Assembly (NCBI RefSeq): GCF_021742065.1
Contig: NZ_JAKKIE010000008.1
Coordinates: 32,719-96,718 of the forward strand
Origin: Rhizorhapis sp. SPR117
GTDB lineage: Bacteria > Pseudomonadota > Alphaproteobacteria > Sphingomonadales > Sphingomonadaceae
Length of the DNA: 64,000 bases
Reading direction: 5' to 3'
Made by a program: the position numbers and the translations under genes. How positions within the stretch are numbered: position 1 is the stretch's first letter; the number at the start of each line of letters is the position of its first letter. Positions 57,812 to 64,000 of this stretch are shown here, piece after piece. A model generated the notes under the pieces. It saw only the letters and a list, made by a program, of their open reading frames with translations. It was not told where the DNA came from and ran no database searches.

Positions 57812-59220
57812 CCAATGTTCAGTTCGGCGCGGGCGGCCTTGATCTGTTCGCCTACCCGATCGGGCGATGTGCCACCATGGCTTTTACGGCTGGCAACCGA
57901 CGCATCGATGGTGAGGACGTCAAACACCCGCGCATCGATCCGCGCGTCGATCGCCTGCAATGTAGGCAATGGCAGGTCGGCAAGTGGCTTGCCCTCTGTT
58001 TCGGCTATCTTCACTACGCGGCCGGTAATGTGGTGTGCCTCGCGGAAGGGCACATCGGCTTCGCGCACCAGCCAGTCGGCCAAATCGGTCGCGGTGGCAA
58101 AACCGCTTTCCGCCAGCGCGCGCATCCGATCGGTACGGAAGGTAACCGTGCCCACCATGCCGGTCATCGCGGCGATGGACAGACCCAGCAGGTCATGCGC
58201 TTCGAATACCGGCGGCTTGTCGTCCTGCATATCCTTTGAATATGCAAGCGGCAGGCCCTTCATGGTGATGACCAGAGCTGTCATGCAGCCGGCGATTCGT
58301 CCGGCATGGCCGCGCACCAGTTCGGCCGCGTCGGGATTGCGTTTTTGCGGCATGATTGAACTGCCCGTCGAATAGGCGTCGGGCAGCGACACGAAACCGA
58401 AAGGCTGGCTCGCCCAGATGATGAATTCTTCGGCCAGACGCGACAGATGCAGACTGCATTGCGTCGCCGCCATTAGATAATCGAGGGCAAAGTCGCGATC
58501 CGATACGCTGTCGAGGCTGTTGTCTGTTGGCTTGGCGAAATCGAGCGCCGCTGCCGTCGCGTGCCGGTCGATGGGAAAGCCTGTGCCAGCCAATGCTGCG
58601 CTGCCCAGCGGGCACTGGTTCATCCGCGCCCGCGCATCGGCAAAGCGGGAACGATCGCGACGAATCATTTCATAATAAGCCATCAGATGATGGCCGAGCG
58701 TCACCGGCTGCGCCGATTGAAGATGGGTGAATCCAGGCATGACGCTGGCGGTGTGTTCCCCGGCACGGGTGACGAGTGCGATTTGCAATGCCTTCAGCCC
58801 TGCATCCACCATGTCGATGGCGTCGCGCACCCACAGGCGGAAATCCGTCGCAACCTGATCATTGCGCGAACGTGCCGTATGCAGGCGTCCCGCTGCTGGT
58901 CCCACGATTTCGGCCAGCCGTGCCTCGACATGCATATGGATGTCTTCAAGGTCCAGATTTTCAGTAATGCCATCCGCTGCGAATTCGGCTGCAATCTGAT
59001 CCAGACCCGCACTGATCGCAGCGGCGTCGTCCGCGGAAACAATGCCTTGCTGCGCCAGCATGGCGACATGCGCCTTCGATCCGGCAATGTCCTGTCGCCA
59101 TAAACGCTTGTCGAATGGGATGGAGGCATTTATCTCGCGCATCACCGAAGCCGGGCCTTCAGCGAAGCGCCCGCCCCACATGCTGTTGGAGCCTGCCGTC
59201 GTGCGATGCGTAATTGCCAT
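57808..59220 (-). CDS. argH: Argininosuccinate lyase
   Basis: The 470-aa enzyme cleaves argininosuccinate to arginine and fumarate. The signature [22 protein letters not shown] and [12 protein letters not shown] are present. The start at 59,220 ([10 protein letters not shown]) or 59,181 (MWGGRF) is undecided. A longer frame to 59,367 would overlap the divergent lipoprotein deeply. It heads the operon argH-lptM-lysA-cysG-zntB. Confidence 0.95.
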   Translation of the reverse strand: MAITHRTTAGSNSMWGGRFAEGPASVMREINASIPFDKRLWRQDIAGSKAHVAMLAQQGIVSADDAAAISAGLDQIAAEFAADGITENLDLEDIHMHVEARLAEIVGPAAGRLHTARSRNDQVATDFRLWVRDAIDMVDAGLKALQIALVTRAGEHTASVMPGFTHLQSAQPVTLGHHLMAYYEMIRRDRSRFADARARMNQCPLGSAALAGTGFPIDRHATAAALDFAKPTDNSLDSVSDRDFALDYLMAATQCSLHLSRLAEEFIIWASQPFGFVSLPDAYSTGSSIMPQKRNPDAAELVRGHAGRIAGCMTALVITMKGLPLAYSKDMQDDKPPVFEAHDLLGLSIAAMTGMVGTVTFRTDRMRALAESGFATATDLADWLVREADVPFREAHHITGRVVKIAETEGKPLADLPLPTLQAIDARIDARVFDVLTIDASVASRKSHGGTSPDRVGEQIKAARAELNIG

Positions 59221-59794
59221 TCTCCTGCTTGCCACACTGCCCGTACTATTAAGCGCTTGCGATAAGCAATCGGCGGGCGCGGGGCAAGAGAATGCGCAAG
59301 GCGCGGCTGCACCAAAGGAAGAAAAAGCGTCGAACAGCGAATCCGGCGGCAGCTTCACCATCGACACCAGTCATGCCGGAGAGGCAGCGCCCGATTTCAC
59401 TTTCGAAGGCCCCGATGGCGGGGATGTGATGCTGGCCGACTTCAAGGGCAAGCCGCTGCTTGTCAATCTGTGGGCTACGTGGTGCGGCCCATGCGTGCTG
59501 GAAATGCCGACGCTGGACCAACTGGCGATCGATCATAATGGCAAGCTGCAGGTCGTCGTGATCTCGCAGGACAGCCAGGGTCGGGCAAAAGTCGATCCTT
59601 TTTTCAAGGAACGCAAGTTCGCCGCGTTGCAACCTTATATTGACGCCGAGAACCAGTTCGGTTTTCACTATGGATCTGGCTTGCTGCCGACAACGGTGCT
59701 GTATGATGCGGAGGGCAAGGAAGTGGCGCGGGTGCTGGGCGCGCTGGATTGGCGGGGGAAGGAAGCGACGGAACTGATTGCCGCCGCGCTTTAG
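59201..59794 (+). CDS. TlpA-like thioredoxin lipoprotein
   Basis: The 197-aa protein starts at the GTG at 59,201 ([20 protein letters not shown]), with GGAGC 9 bp upstream. The signal ends in the lipobox LSAC. The thioredoxin domain has the redox motif WCGPC in [15 protein letters not shown]. It likely reduces periplasmic disulfides, as for cytochrome c maturation. An ATG at 59,180 is an alternative. Its 5' end overlaps the argH start region head to head. Confidence 0.88.
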   Translation: MRCVIAILLLATLPVLLSACDKQSAGAGQENAQGAAAPKEEKASNSESGGSFTIDTSHAGEAAPDFTFEGPDGGDVMLADFKGKPLLVNLWATWCGPCVLEMPTLDQLAIDHNGKLQVVVISQDSQGRAKVDPFFKERKFAALQPYIDAENQFGFHYGSGLLPTTVLYDAEGKEVARVLGALDWRGKEATELIAAAL

Positions 59795-59873
59795 GGCGCT
59801 TTCAACTTCTTGCGTATGACCTGCAGATTACGGTTTGATTTTCAATAAAGGCACCCCGGCGCGTACCTCTTTG

Positions 59874-59918
59874 ATCCTTTAAACAATCCATGCCCCCGGC
59901 ATGGCCTGTTTAAAGGAT
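59874..59918. terminator. Palindrome abutting the tRNA-Val 3' end, likely tRNA terminator
   Basis: The 12-bp arms ATCCTTTAAACA/TGTTTAAAGGAT enclose a second dyad CATGCC/GGCATG. It lies directly past the CCA end of the displaced tRNA half on the minus strand. It probably terminated the original tRNA-Val transcript, although no T-run is seen. Confidence 0.55.
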
Positions 59919-59962
59919 GGTGGGCGATGACGGGCTCGAACCGCCGACATTCTCGGTGTAAA
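59918..59962 (-). other. 3' half of tRNA-Val(UAC): attachment site (left border) of a genomic island
   Basis: On the minus strand these 45 bases read from the anticodon loop TTTACAC (UAC, valine) through the T-arm (GGTTCGAGC) to GCCCACCA with encoded CCA. The 5' half is absent. The upstream base after the loop breaks the match exactly, and an AT-rich sequence follows. This is the pattern of a tyrosine integrase crossing over in the anticodon loop. The intact tRNA-Val should lie at the far right end of the island, outside the window. Confidence 0.85.
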
Positions 59963-60211
59963 ATAGTGAAATATAATTATCATAAATTATCATAAAATTA
60001 CATGATCGATGTACAAGTGACGTAAATCCGCCATTGTCGATGGATATTGCATTACAGGTCCATACGGGGGCACACACCAAGATACGGGCTCTCTGTGTAC
60101 ACGGCTGGATACACGGAAAACTCAGCAAGGCGATCCTCCGTCAACGGCAGCAATTCGCCCATCTCAGTCGTTCTGGTTAGAATGAGCCGGCCCCGAAAGC
60201 TGCCGGTCGTC
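59963..60211. other. AT-rich island border without genes
   Basis: This begins with tandem ATTATCATAAA-type repeats (59,977-59,999) next to the att site, possibly integrase arm sites. No gene is supported here. A palindromic element at 60,095-60,120 resembles one at 62,525. Confidence 0.4.
60095..60120. repeat. Island dyad element, copy 1 (GTGTA-N10-TACAC type)
   Basis: GTGTACACGGCTGGATACAC followed by GGAAA is a near-copy of the element at 62,525-62,549. Both share the ACAC-GCTGGATACACG core with outer arms GTGTA/TACAC. Likely a protein-binding site specific to the island. Confidence 0.5.
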
Positions 60212-60496
60212 TCATGTTCCGAAGCCGTCGCCTCCAAGGAGATTGTTGTTCCTCACCTTGATGCTGTCGGGAACGGTCGAGTTGTAGGCTGCGACAAAAT
60301 CGGGGAAATACACATCATCCCATTCTGCCGAAGCATCCGCCGGCCGACCCATTTCGTCGTGAAGCTTCAACAATGTGAACCAATTGTTTAGAAGCCCACT
60401 AAAGTGACAGATATTCCACGTTAACTCCACGAACATCGCGTCGACATACGCATCGACATAGGAATTGTCGCGCGGACCACTGGGGGCGTCGCGCAT
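60212..60496 (-). CDS. Hypothetical protein coupled to the RHH regulator
   Basis: This 94-aa acidic protein has no recognised domain. Its start overlaps the stop of the upstream gene (TAATG), so the two are made together. The aromatic-rich central part may pack against a partner. It could be the second member of a regulator pair or a toxin-antitoxin-like unit, but no toxin motif is seen. Confidence 0.55.
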   Translation of the reverse strand: MRDAPSGPRDNSYVDAYVDAMFVELTWNICHFSGLLNNWFTLLKLHDEMGRPADASAEWDDVYFPDFVAAYNSTVPDSIKVRNNNLLGGDGFGT

Positions 60497-60990
60497 TAAT
60501 TCAGTGTCAGCAGCGTGTAGCTTTGAATGATCTGTCCTTTGACGAAGGCTCGTCGGGGCTTCCCACTGCCGTCGAGCAGCGGCTTGGCGTCGATGGCATT
60601 CTTTATGTACCAGCCTAGATACATGTTGAGGGGTGATTTCTTAGCGACGCCCGTCTTCAAAATGTCGTCATCGCCAATCAAGTTTGCGTATAGTAGCCTA
60701 ATATCGGGATTCTCCGTCATGTCCTGGATTACCGTCAGGGTGAAGTGCTCGGTGAACCGCCCTTGGTCGAATATCTGGCGCGCTAAATCCTGTGCAATTG
60801 TGAAAAACTGATCCATCATTTCCAACTCCCTTCTCCGTTCCTCAGGAAGAAACTCGTAAACCGCCTGCTCAATCGCGTTCTGCATGAATGTGGCAGCCTC
60901 CACGCCTCTCGCTGACGCTGCCTTCAGTACTGCAGCGTGTACGTCGGGCTTAAGGCGCAGCGACGCTCGGATCGTATTGTTGGTTGTCAT
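60496..60990 (-). CDS. Ribbon-helix-helix-like DNA-binding protein
   Basis: The 164-aa protein starts with NNTIRASLRLKPDVHAAVLKAASARGVEAATFMQNAIEQAV, an Arc/MetJ-type ribbon-helix-helix segment (about residues 5-45). A helical C-terminal domain follows. The start has GGAGTCC upstream. The promoter carries two direct repeats likely to be its operators, suggesting autoregulation. Confidence 0.68.
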   Translation of the reverse strand: MTTNNTIRASLRLKPDVHAAVLKAASARGVEAATFMQNAIEQAVYEFLPEERRRELEMMDQFFTIAQDLARQIFDQGRFTEHFTLTVIQDMTENPDIRLLYANLIGDDDILKTGVAKKSPLNMYLGWYIKNAIDAKPLLDGSGKPRRAFVKGQIIQSYTLLTLN

Positions 60991-61006
60991 ACAGGACTCC
61001 TAACAG

Positions 61007-61065
61007 GGTGCGGTCAAATGTGTATAACGCCCGGGATCGAATGTCAACACGGTGCCGTCAAATGT
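61007..61065 (-). promoter_or_regulatory. Promoter and direct-repeat operators of the RHH operon
   Basis: Two near-identical 15-mers (GGTGCGGTCAAATGT at 61,007 and GGTGCCGTCAAATGT at 61,051, plus-strand reading) are 44 bp apart, about four helical turns. Between them on the minus strand lie TTGACA (61,042-61,047) and TATACA (61,021-61,026) with a 15-bp spacer. Repeats around a promoter fit RHH autorepression. Confidence 0.6.
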
Positions 61066-61345
61066 TGATTTGCAAAAACGGTCGCGCCATCTCTGGTGAA
61101 TTTGCACGCTCATAAACTGGACGGGAGCCACGACGAGTCTGAAGAATGGGCTTTTTTAACTCGGCCCGGACAATAGGGGCGAATATTCTGATGTCTGATT
61201 GGCCGCGCGGCTTCAGACAGATTTCCCCCCGCGGTGCACGGCGGACGCTTACGGCATCCCGAGCATGTTTGCGTTGGGGCACAGGTGCATTTGTACCCTA
61301 TATGTTCCATAATCACGACCCTAGCGAGTCGACGGAGCAAACCAT
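61066..61345. other. Gene-poor stretch of the island
   Basis: No coding sequence is supported here. A GTCTGA/TCAGAC dyad flanks TTGGCCGCGCGGCT near 61,195-61,215. The upstream sequence of the zinc-ribbon gene lies at its right end. Confidence 0.35.
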
Positions 61346-61648
61346 ATGAGCCGCTTCACGGTGGACGGATCGAAGCAGGCGACCAATCTCTTTGAGGCCG
61401 CCGCCTGGCAATATGCCGTCCGCGTTTCCTGTGGATGGTGCACGCATATGGCAGTTTTCGATCCTCACGCGCTCTGGTGGCTGTTCCACCGTAAAGGGTG
61501 GGACGACCGCCTTCCAGCCGCAGCAAGGCGTTTCGTTTGCATCCCGTGTCGGCAGAACTGGCAGATGCAGGCAAAGGGTGCCGCACGCATATCGCTTGTG
61601 CGGGAAGCGCCCACGGTCACCTCCCTTCCTCTTGCCGCCGGAGCATGA
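61346..61648 (+). CDS. Small zinc-ribbon-like hypothetical protein
   Basis: The 100-aa protein has two cysteine pairs (CGWC at about residues 29-32 and CIPC at about 65-68) spaced like a zinc ribbon, with a basic middle (LFHRKGWDDR). GGAG lies upstream of the ATG. It sits beside the integrase remnant. Function unknown. Confidence 0.55.
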   Translation: MSRFTVDGSKQATNLFEAAAWQYAVRVSCGWCTHMAVFDPHALWWLFHRKGWDDRLPAAARRFVCIPCRQNWQMQAKGAARISLVREAPTVTSLPLAAGA

Positions 61649-61720
61649 ATGGAAGAAGGCCATCAACCGTTTTCGCTCTTGATTGCCTTTAGTCGCTGCT
61701 GTGGCATCATCTCCTCATGT

Positions 61721-61873
61721 GCAACCTCTATCGCGGACCAAGTTATAGGCCATGTCGGCAGCACCCGGTCTGGCGCGGGTGCGCATTATCTGCACCACCA
61801 GTACGACGACGAGAAGAAACTGGCCCTCGAGACTTGGTCGGAGCATGTGGTTGGGTTGATCGAACCCAAATAG
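61721..61873 (+). pseudogene. 3' remnant of a tyrosine recombinase (integrase)
   Basis: The last 50 codons of this frame (ADQVIGHVGSTRSGAG, HYLHHQYDDEKKLALETW) match the C-terminal end of phage-type integrases: the IGHV motif, a Tyr that fits the catalytic position, and the charged final helix. Upstream the homology stops at about residue 25 of the frame, so only the tail remains. The integrase was probably the one that used the tRNA-Val site. Confidence 0.6.
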
Positions 61874-62448
61874 CGGTCTGACCTCACCTGACCCGCCCTG
61901 ACGCGACTGCCGTCTGCACCACCTCGTCTCGCGCTTTTGACTGTTTTCAATCCACGTTTCGCATGCTCATCCCAATTGAATTTGTTCACTGCTTCGGTGA
62001 ACAGTCGGCCAAGTTCAAATGCCTCATCTGCAGCGAGTGCTGGGACCAGCGGACCGCTTTGTGTGATCCGATCATTTATTTGTGAGAGCAACAGATTGAT
62101 TTGCTGCGCGTACCATTCAGGATCTTCCCGTTCCTGCCAATTAGGGAAGCAGTATTTACCGGCTGCAGCATGGCAGCATCGCGGATTGTTCAGGCCTGGA
62201 CAAATGTGGCTGCGACGAAAAAAGTCTTCGAACGCGCTTATGATCATATTGCGGTTTTCAGTCCATGGCAGCGGCATGTTTTGGATGAAATCTGGATTAT
62301 CGCGAACGTTCAGAGATATTTGGATCGTCTCGGAAATTGTGCTTCCGACAGTCCGATGGCGAGCAAGATGAGCCTTATCGCCGAAGGCATCGATTTTTGC
62401 CTTCTTGATCGCGGCCTCGGTCCGCCTGACTGCTTCGTCTTCGTCCAT
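61786..62448 (-). CDS. Hypothetical island protein, C-terminus probably truncated
   Basis: The 220-aa frame is helical and charged in its first 190 residues (PEWYAQQINLLLSQINDRI, AFELGRLFTEAVNKFNWDEHA). The last 30 codons overlap the integrase remnant on the other strand and look like shadow sequence, suggesting that a deletion fused the gene's 3' end into the remnant. A dyad element at 62,525 lies about 75 bp upstream of the start. No family recognised. Confidence 0.5.
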   Translation of the reverse strand: MDEDEAVRRTEAAIKKAKIDAFGDKAHLARHRTVGSTISETIQISLNVRDNPDFIQNMPLPWTENRNMIISAFEDFFRRSHICPGLNNPRCCHAAAGKYCFPNWQEREDPEWYAQQINLLLSQINDRITQSGPLVPALAADEAFELGRLFTEAVNKFNWDEHAKRGLKTVKSARRGGADGSRVRAGQVRSDRYLGSINPTTCSDQVSRASFFSSSYWWCR

Positions 62449-62524
62449 AATCGTCTCGGTTGCTGAAGATGCATCGGCAATAATACGGTTATTCGCGACC
62501 GTGTGAACGGAAAATGGCGCCTTT

Positions 62525-62549
62525 CGTATACACAGCTGGATACACGAAA
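62525..62549. repeat. Island dyad element, copy 2 (upstream of the 62,448 gene)
   Basis: CGTATACACAGCTGGATACACG and the following AAA share the core of the copy at 60,095. It lies about 75 bp before the start of the hypothetical gene on the minus strand. Confidence 0.5.
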
Positions 62550-62624
62550 TAGGCTTACCCCCTTAAGGCCGCGGAAAACCGCGATCGAACGGCCACGACC
62601 CTCTGCCCCTTTAGCATGCAATCG

Positions 62625-62656
62625 ATCGCCGGAACGTCACGGCACGTTCCGGCGAT
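62625..62656. repeat. Perfect 13-bp inverted repeat
   Basis: ATCGCCGGAACGT and ACGTTCCGGCGAT face each other around a 6-base loop CACGGC. It may act as a hairpin terminator or protein site. No T-run follows. Confidence 0.55.
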
Positions 62657-63109
62657 GGCCAGTAACTGGGCGCAGATTATGACGACGCGGTCGAGACGGG
62701 TTTCCGGATAGGTCTCGGGCGTGTGTGCCGGGTCAGTACCGCCCAGTGCCTCGATGCCTCCCGCGAATACCTTCGCAGGCCTCCCCGGCAGGACTGGAGC
62801 CCGGACGGGCCTCGGTGCCGTCTCGCAGTCTCAGGTGTGTGTCCGCGGTTCCACTGGACTCGTCGGTGCTACATACCCATTTTCTGGTGGCCGCTCTGAC
62901 ATCCTGACACCTATGACACCATTTCCGTCTTTCTCCGTCGTCATCCTCACCGGAGGATCGGAAGATTTCCTCCGCGCCGCTACCAATATAAAAATAACCC
63001 TACTTTATGTCAGGGTGTCAGAGGGTATTTGGCAAGGGGCAGAGCACTGCACAGGGATACGCCGAACGCCTGAGGCGATCGGCGACGATTGCGAAAGGAG
63101 CATGACAGT

Positions 63110-63388
63110 ATGAGCAAGGATGATGACAAGGGGCGCGGCAGCGATGATCGACTGACCCTTACGATCGGCACGCCCAAGGGTCCGTTCACCGCCGATTTCG
63201 CCAAGACCGCCAAGGTCTCGGACGTGATTGAAGCGGCGATCAAACGGATGAAGCTAAGTGGCGCGCCCGAGGATTTCGAGGTCTTCCATGGAGACCAGGA
63301 ATTCAAGCCGGTCACGCGTACGCTCGTCAGCTTCGGGTTGGCCGATGGCGACAAGCTGCTCCTCGCGGCGCAGGGCGAAGGCGTCTAG
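63110..63388 (+). CDS. Ubiquitin-like beta-grasp protein
   Basis: The 92-aa protein starts at MSKDDDKGRGSDDR, with AAAGGAG 9 bp before the ATG. After a disordered charged N-terminus comes one beta-grasp domain (LTLTIGTPKGPFTADF, VSDVIEAAIKRMK, then FEVFHGDQEFKP and GLADGDKLLLAAQG). The strand-helix-strand order matches bacterial ubiquitin-like (DUF2604-type) proteins. The C-terminus is GEGV, without a terminal di-glycine. It lies 3 bp before an E2-like gene, the context of prokaryotic Ub-conjugation operons. Family by fold, not by search. Confidence 0.72.
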   Translation: MSKDDDKGRGSDDRLTLTIGTPKGPFTADFAKTAKVSDVIEAAIKRMKLSGAPEDFEVFHGDQEFKPVTRTLVSFGLADGDKLLLAAQGEGV

Positions 63389-63391
63389 TCG

Positions 63392-63844
63392 GTGGTCACG
63401 GCAACCGACCTCATCGTCGAGGAGGAGTTGGCCAAGCTCACGGCCAATGCGGGCGAGATGAGCTGGTCATTGGCGGTCCTCGACGGCGGCGCTTTTGTGT
63501 TGGGCGTTCCCGCCAGGGACGGCTCCATGCTGTTCTGGCGCTGCGAGACCGATCGTTACCCGACCTGGCCCCCGGCATGGCACTGGGCGAATGCGACCGG
63601 GGACGTGATCGACGTGTCATCGGTGACCGGCATCGGCGGTAATTTCTTCCATGGCAATGGCGTTGTCTGCGCGCCCTGGAATCGGCTGGCCTACAAGGCG
63701 ATCGACGCACGCGGTCCCCATGGGGACTGGACGATCGGGGACTGGCTGACCAACAGCCGCACGGGTCGATGCACGACTTTGTCCGCGATGGCCGCGCGCC
63801 TCGCCGTAGAGGCGACACATCGTTTTAAGCGGAGGATGGCATGA
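63392..63844 (+). CDS. Prokaryotic E2 (Ub-conjugating enzyme)-like protein
   Basis: The 150-aa protein starts with GTG 3 bp after the ubiquitin-like gene. The second half has the bacterial E2-like pattern: a His before the nucleophile (FFHGNGVVCAPWNRL), one cysteine placed as the thioester residue (VVC), and a trailing GPHGDWTIGDWL with conserved Trp. In characterised bacterial systems such proteins carry a ubiquitin-like partner as thioester. Its stop overlaps the start of a third gene (ATGA). Confidence 0.68.
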   Translation: MVTATDLIVEEELAKLTANAGEMSWSLAVLDGGAFVLGVPARDGSMLFWRCETDRYPTWPPAWHWANATGDVIDVSSVTGIGGNFFHGNGVVCAPWNRLAYKAIDARGPHGDWTIGDWLTNSRTGRCTTLSAMAARLAVEATHRFKRRMA

Positions 63845-63903
63845 CTTTCAAGTGGCTGTCGCGCCTGCTGTTTCGCCAACCACGCTTGTCAACGTCGGGG
63901 TAA
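63841..63903 (+). pseudogene. Third operon gene, truncated by an insertion after about 15 codons
   Basis: The ATG overlaps the E2 stop (ATGA) and reads MTFKWLSRLLFRQPR, then stops at 63,901-63,903 inside the insertion. The basic amphipathic start resembles DUF6527-type partners of bacterial Ub operons, but 15 residues are too few to be sure. It is broken at about 63,886 by the IS21-like end. Confidence 0.55.
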
Positions 63904-64000
63904 AATTGTGCAAGATTCCGGTTTAAAACTGTACCAGTTGGATTGAACAAAAAGCCTCAGATCGAGGCGGTGCTTTCATCTGCTGTGCTGAACGGTCTGG
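63887..64000 (+). mobile_element. Left end of an IS21-family-like insertion sequence (partial)
   Basis: The sequence starts TGTCAAC and contains two internal repeats, GTAAAATTGTGCAAG and TTAAAACTGTACCAG. Such multiple terminal repeats are typical of IS21-family ends that bind the transposase. The rest (istA/istB) lies beyond the window. Identification is by pattern only. Confidence 0.65.

Larger units (their letters stand above)
62449..63109. other. Non-coding or decayed island segment
   Basis: No gene is supported over these 660 bp. It holds the second dyad element (62,525-62,549), a 13-bp inverted repeat (62,625-62,656), and CTGACACC/GGTGTCAG dyads near 62,905 and 63,013. A 130-codon open frame at 62,721 lacks coding character and is not called. 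Confidence 0.5.

Noticed and set aside
59789..59923. Extended leuS-like and argH-like upstream open frames elsewhere (9,789-9,923; 59,221-59,367)
   Set aside because: They overlap neighbouring genes and lack homology. Starts with ribosome sites or family N-termini lie downstream.
60212..60990. Calling the RHH pair a toxin-antitoxin system
   Set aside because: The second protein shows no toxin fold or catalytic motif. Only coupling and autoregulation are visible.
61058..61340. Cys-containing minus-strand open frames opposite the zinc-ribbon upstream region
   Set aside because: No ribosome site or family, and composition fits shadow frames.
62721..63113. 130-codon plus-strand open frame before the ubiquitin-like gene
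   Set aside because: Low-complexity composition, no ribosome site and no recognisable domain. It runs into the ribosome site of the next gene.
1..64000. CRISPR array, rRNA genes or a complete tRNA gene
   Set aside because: No regularly spaced direct repeats of CRISPR size, no rRNA-like sequence and only a tRNA 3' half were seen.

Overview
The window is chromosomal DNA of an alphaproteobacterium, most likely a member of the Sphingomonadales. This is judged from the high GC content, the leuS-lptE-holA order, the FzlA-type GST, the cytochrome bc1 chaperone next to DUF177, and compact translationally coupled operons. Genus was not determined. Positions 1 to about 59,900 are a densely packed core genome. 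From 59,963 to the right edge lies a lower-GC, gene-poor genomic island inserted in a tRNA-Val gene.

Layout of the core: PBP1A and msrB (0-2.7 kb); a type III polyketide synthase, methyltransferase and flavoprotein operon (2.8-5.7 kb); holA, lptE, leuS and a DUF3576 lipoprotein (5.7-10.3 kb); a sphingomonad-type outer-membrane-like protein and an acyltransferase (10.5-12.5 kb); a small DUF559 nuclease gene bracketed by REP-like palindromes (12.5-13.0 kb); nrdB and nrdA with a control region that may hold NrdR boxes (13.6-17.4 kb); fzlA, ung, an ArsC-like reductase, RidA (17.4-20.6 kb); two CelD-like acyltransferases around a JmjC-like cupin (20.6-23.6 kb); a membrane chemoreceptor-like protein, murA, HNH nuclease, gluQ, a twin-TM protein and cobalamin adenosyltransferase (23.7-29.4 kb); ergothioneine genes egtB-egtD (29.4-31.7 kb); a 3-hydroxyacyl-CoA dehydrogenase and nhaA (31.8-34.1 kb); a short NfrB/NfrA-like glycan pair (34.3-36.7 kb); TauE/SafE with TIGR02186, and a HerA-like ATPase (36.8-40.2 kb); an NAD-dependent molybdenum formate dehydrogenase operon with its maturation genes and a LysR regulator (40.2-47.7 kb); BamE, bc1 chaperone, DUF177, GGDEF-EAL (47.8-51.6 kb); SMP-30, thioesterase, crotonase, response regulator (51.6-54.5 kb); and the argH-lptM-lysA-cysG(N)-zntB operon facing a TlpA-like lipoprotein (54.5-59.8 kb).

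The island starts exactly at the anticodon loop of a displaced tRNA-Val(UAC) 3' half. It carries a two-gene RHH regulator operon with repeated operators, a zinc-ribbon protein, a 3' remnant of a tyrosine integrase and a probably truncated hypothetical gene. At the right edge there is an operon encoding a ubiquitin-like beta-grasp protein followed directly by an E2-like protein. The third gene of this operon is cut after about 15 codons by what looks like the left end of an IS21-family element. This bacterial ubiquitin-like conjugation operon in a decaying island is the most interesting object in the window. Its E1 and peptidase genes, if present, lie beyond the right edge.
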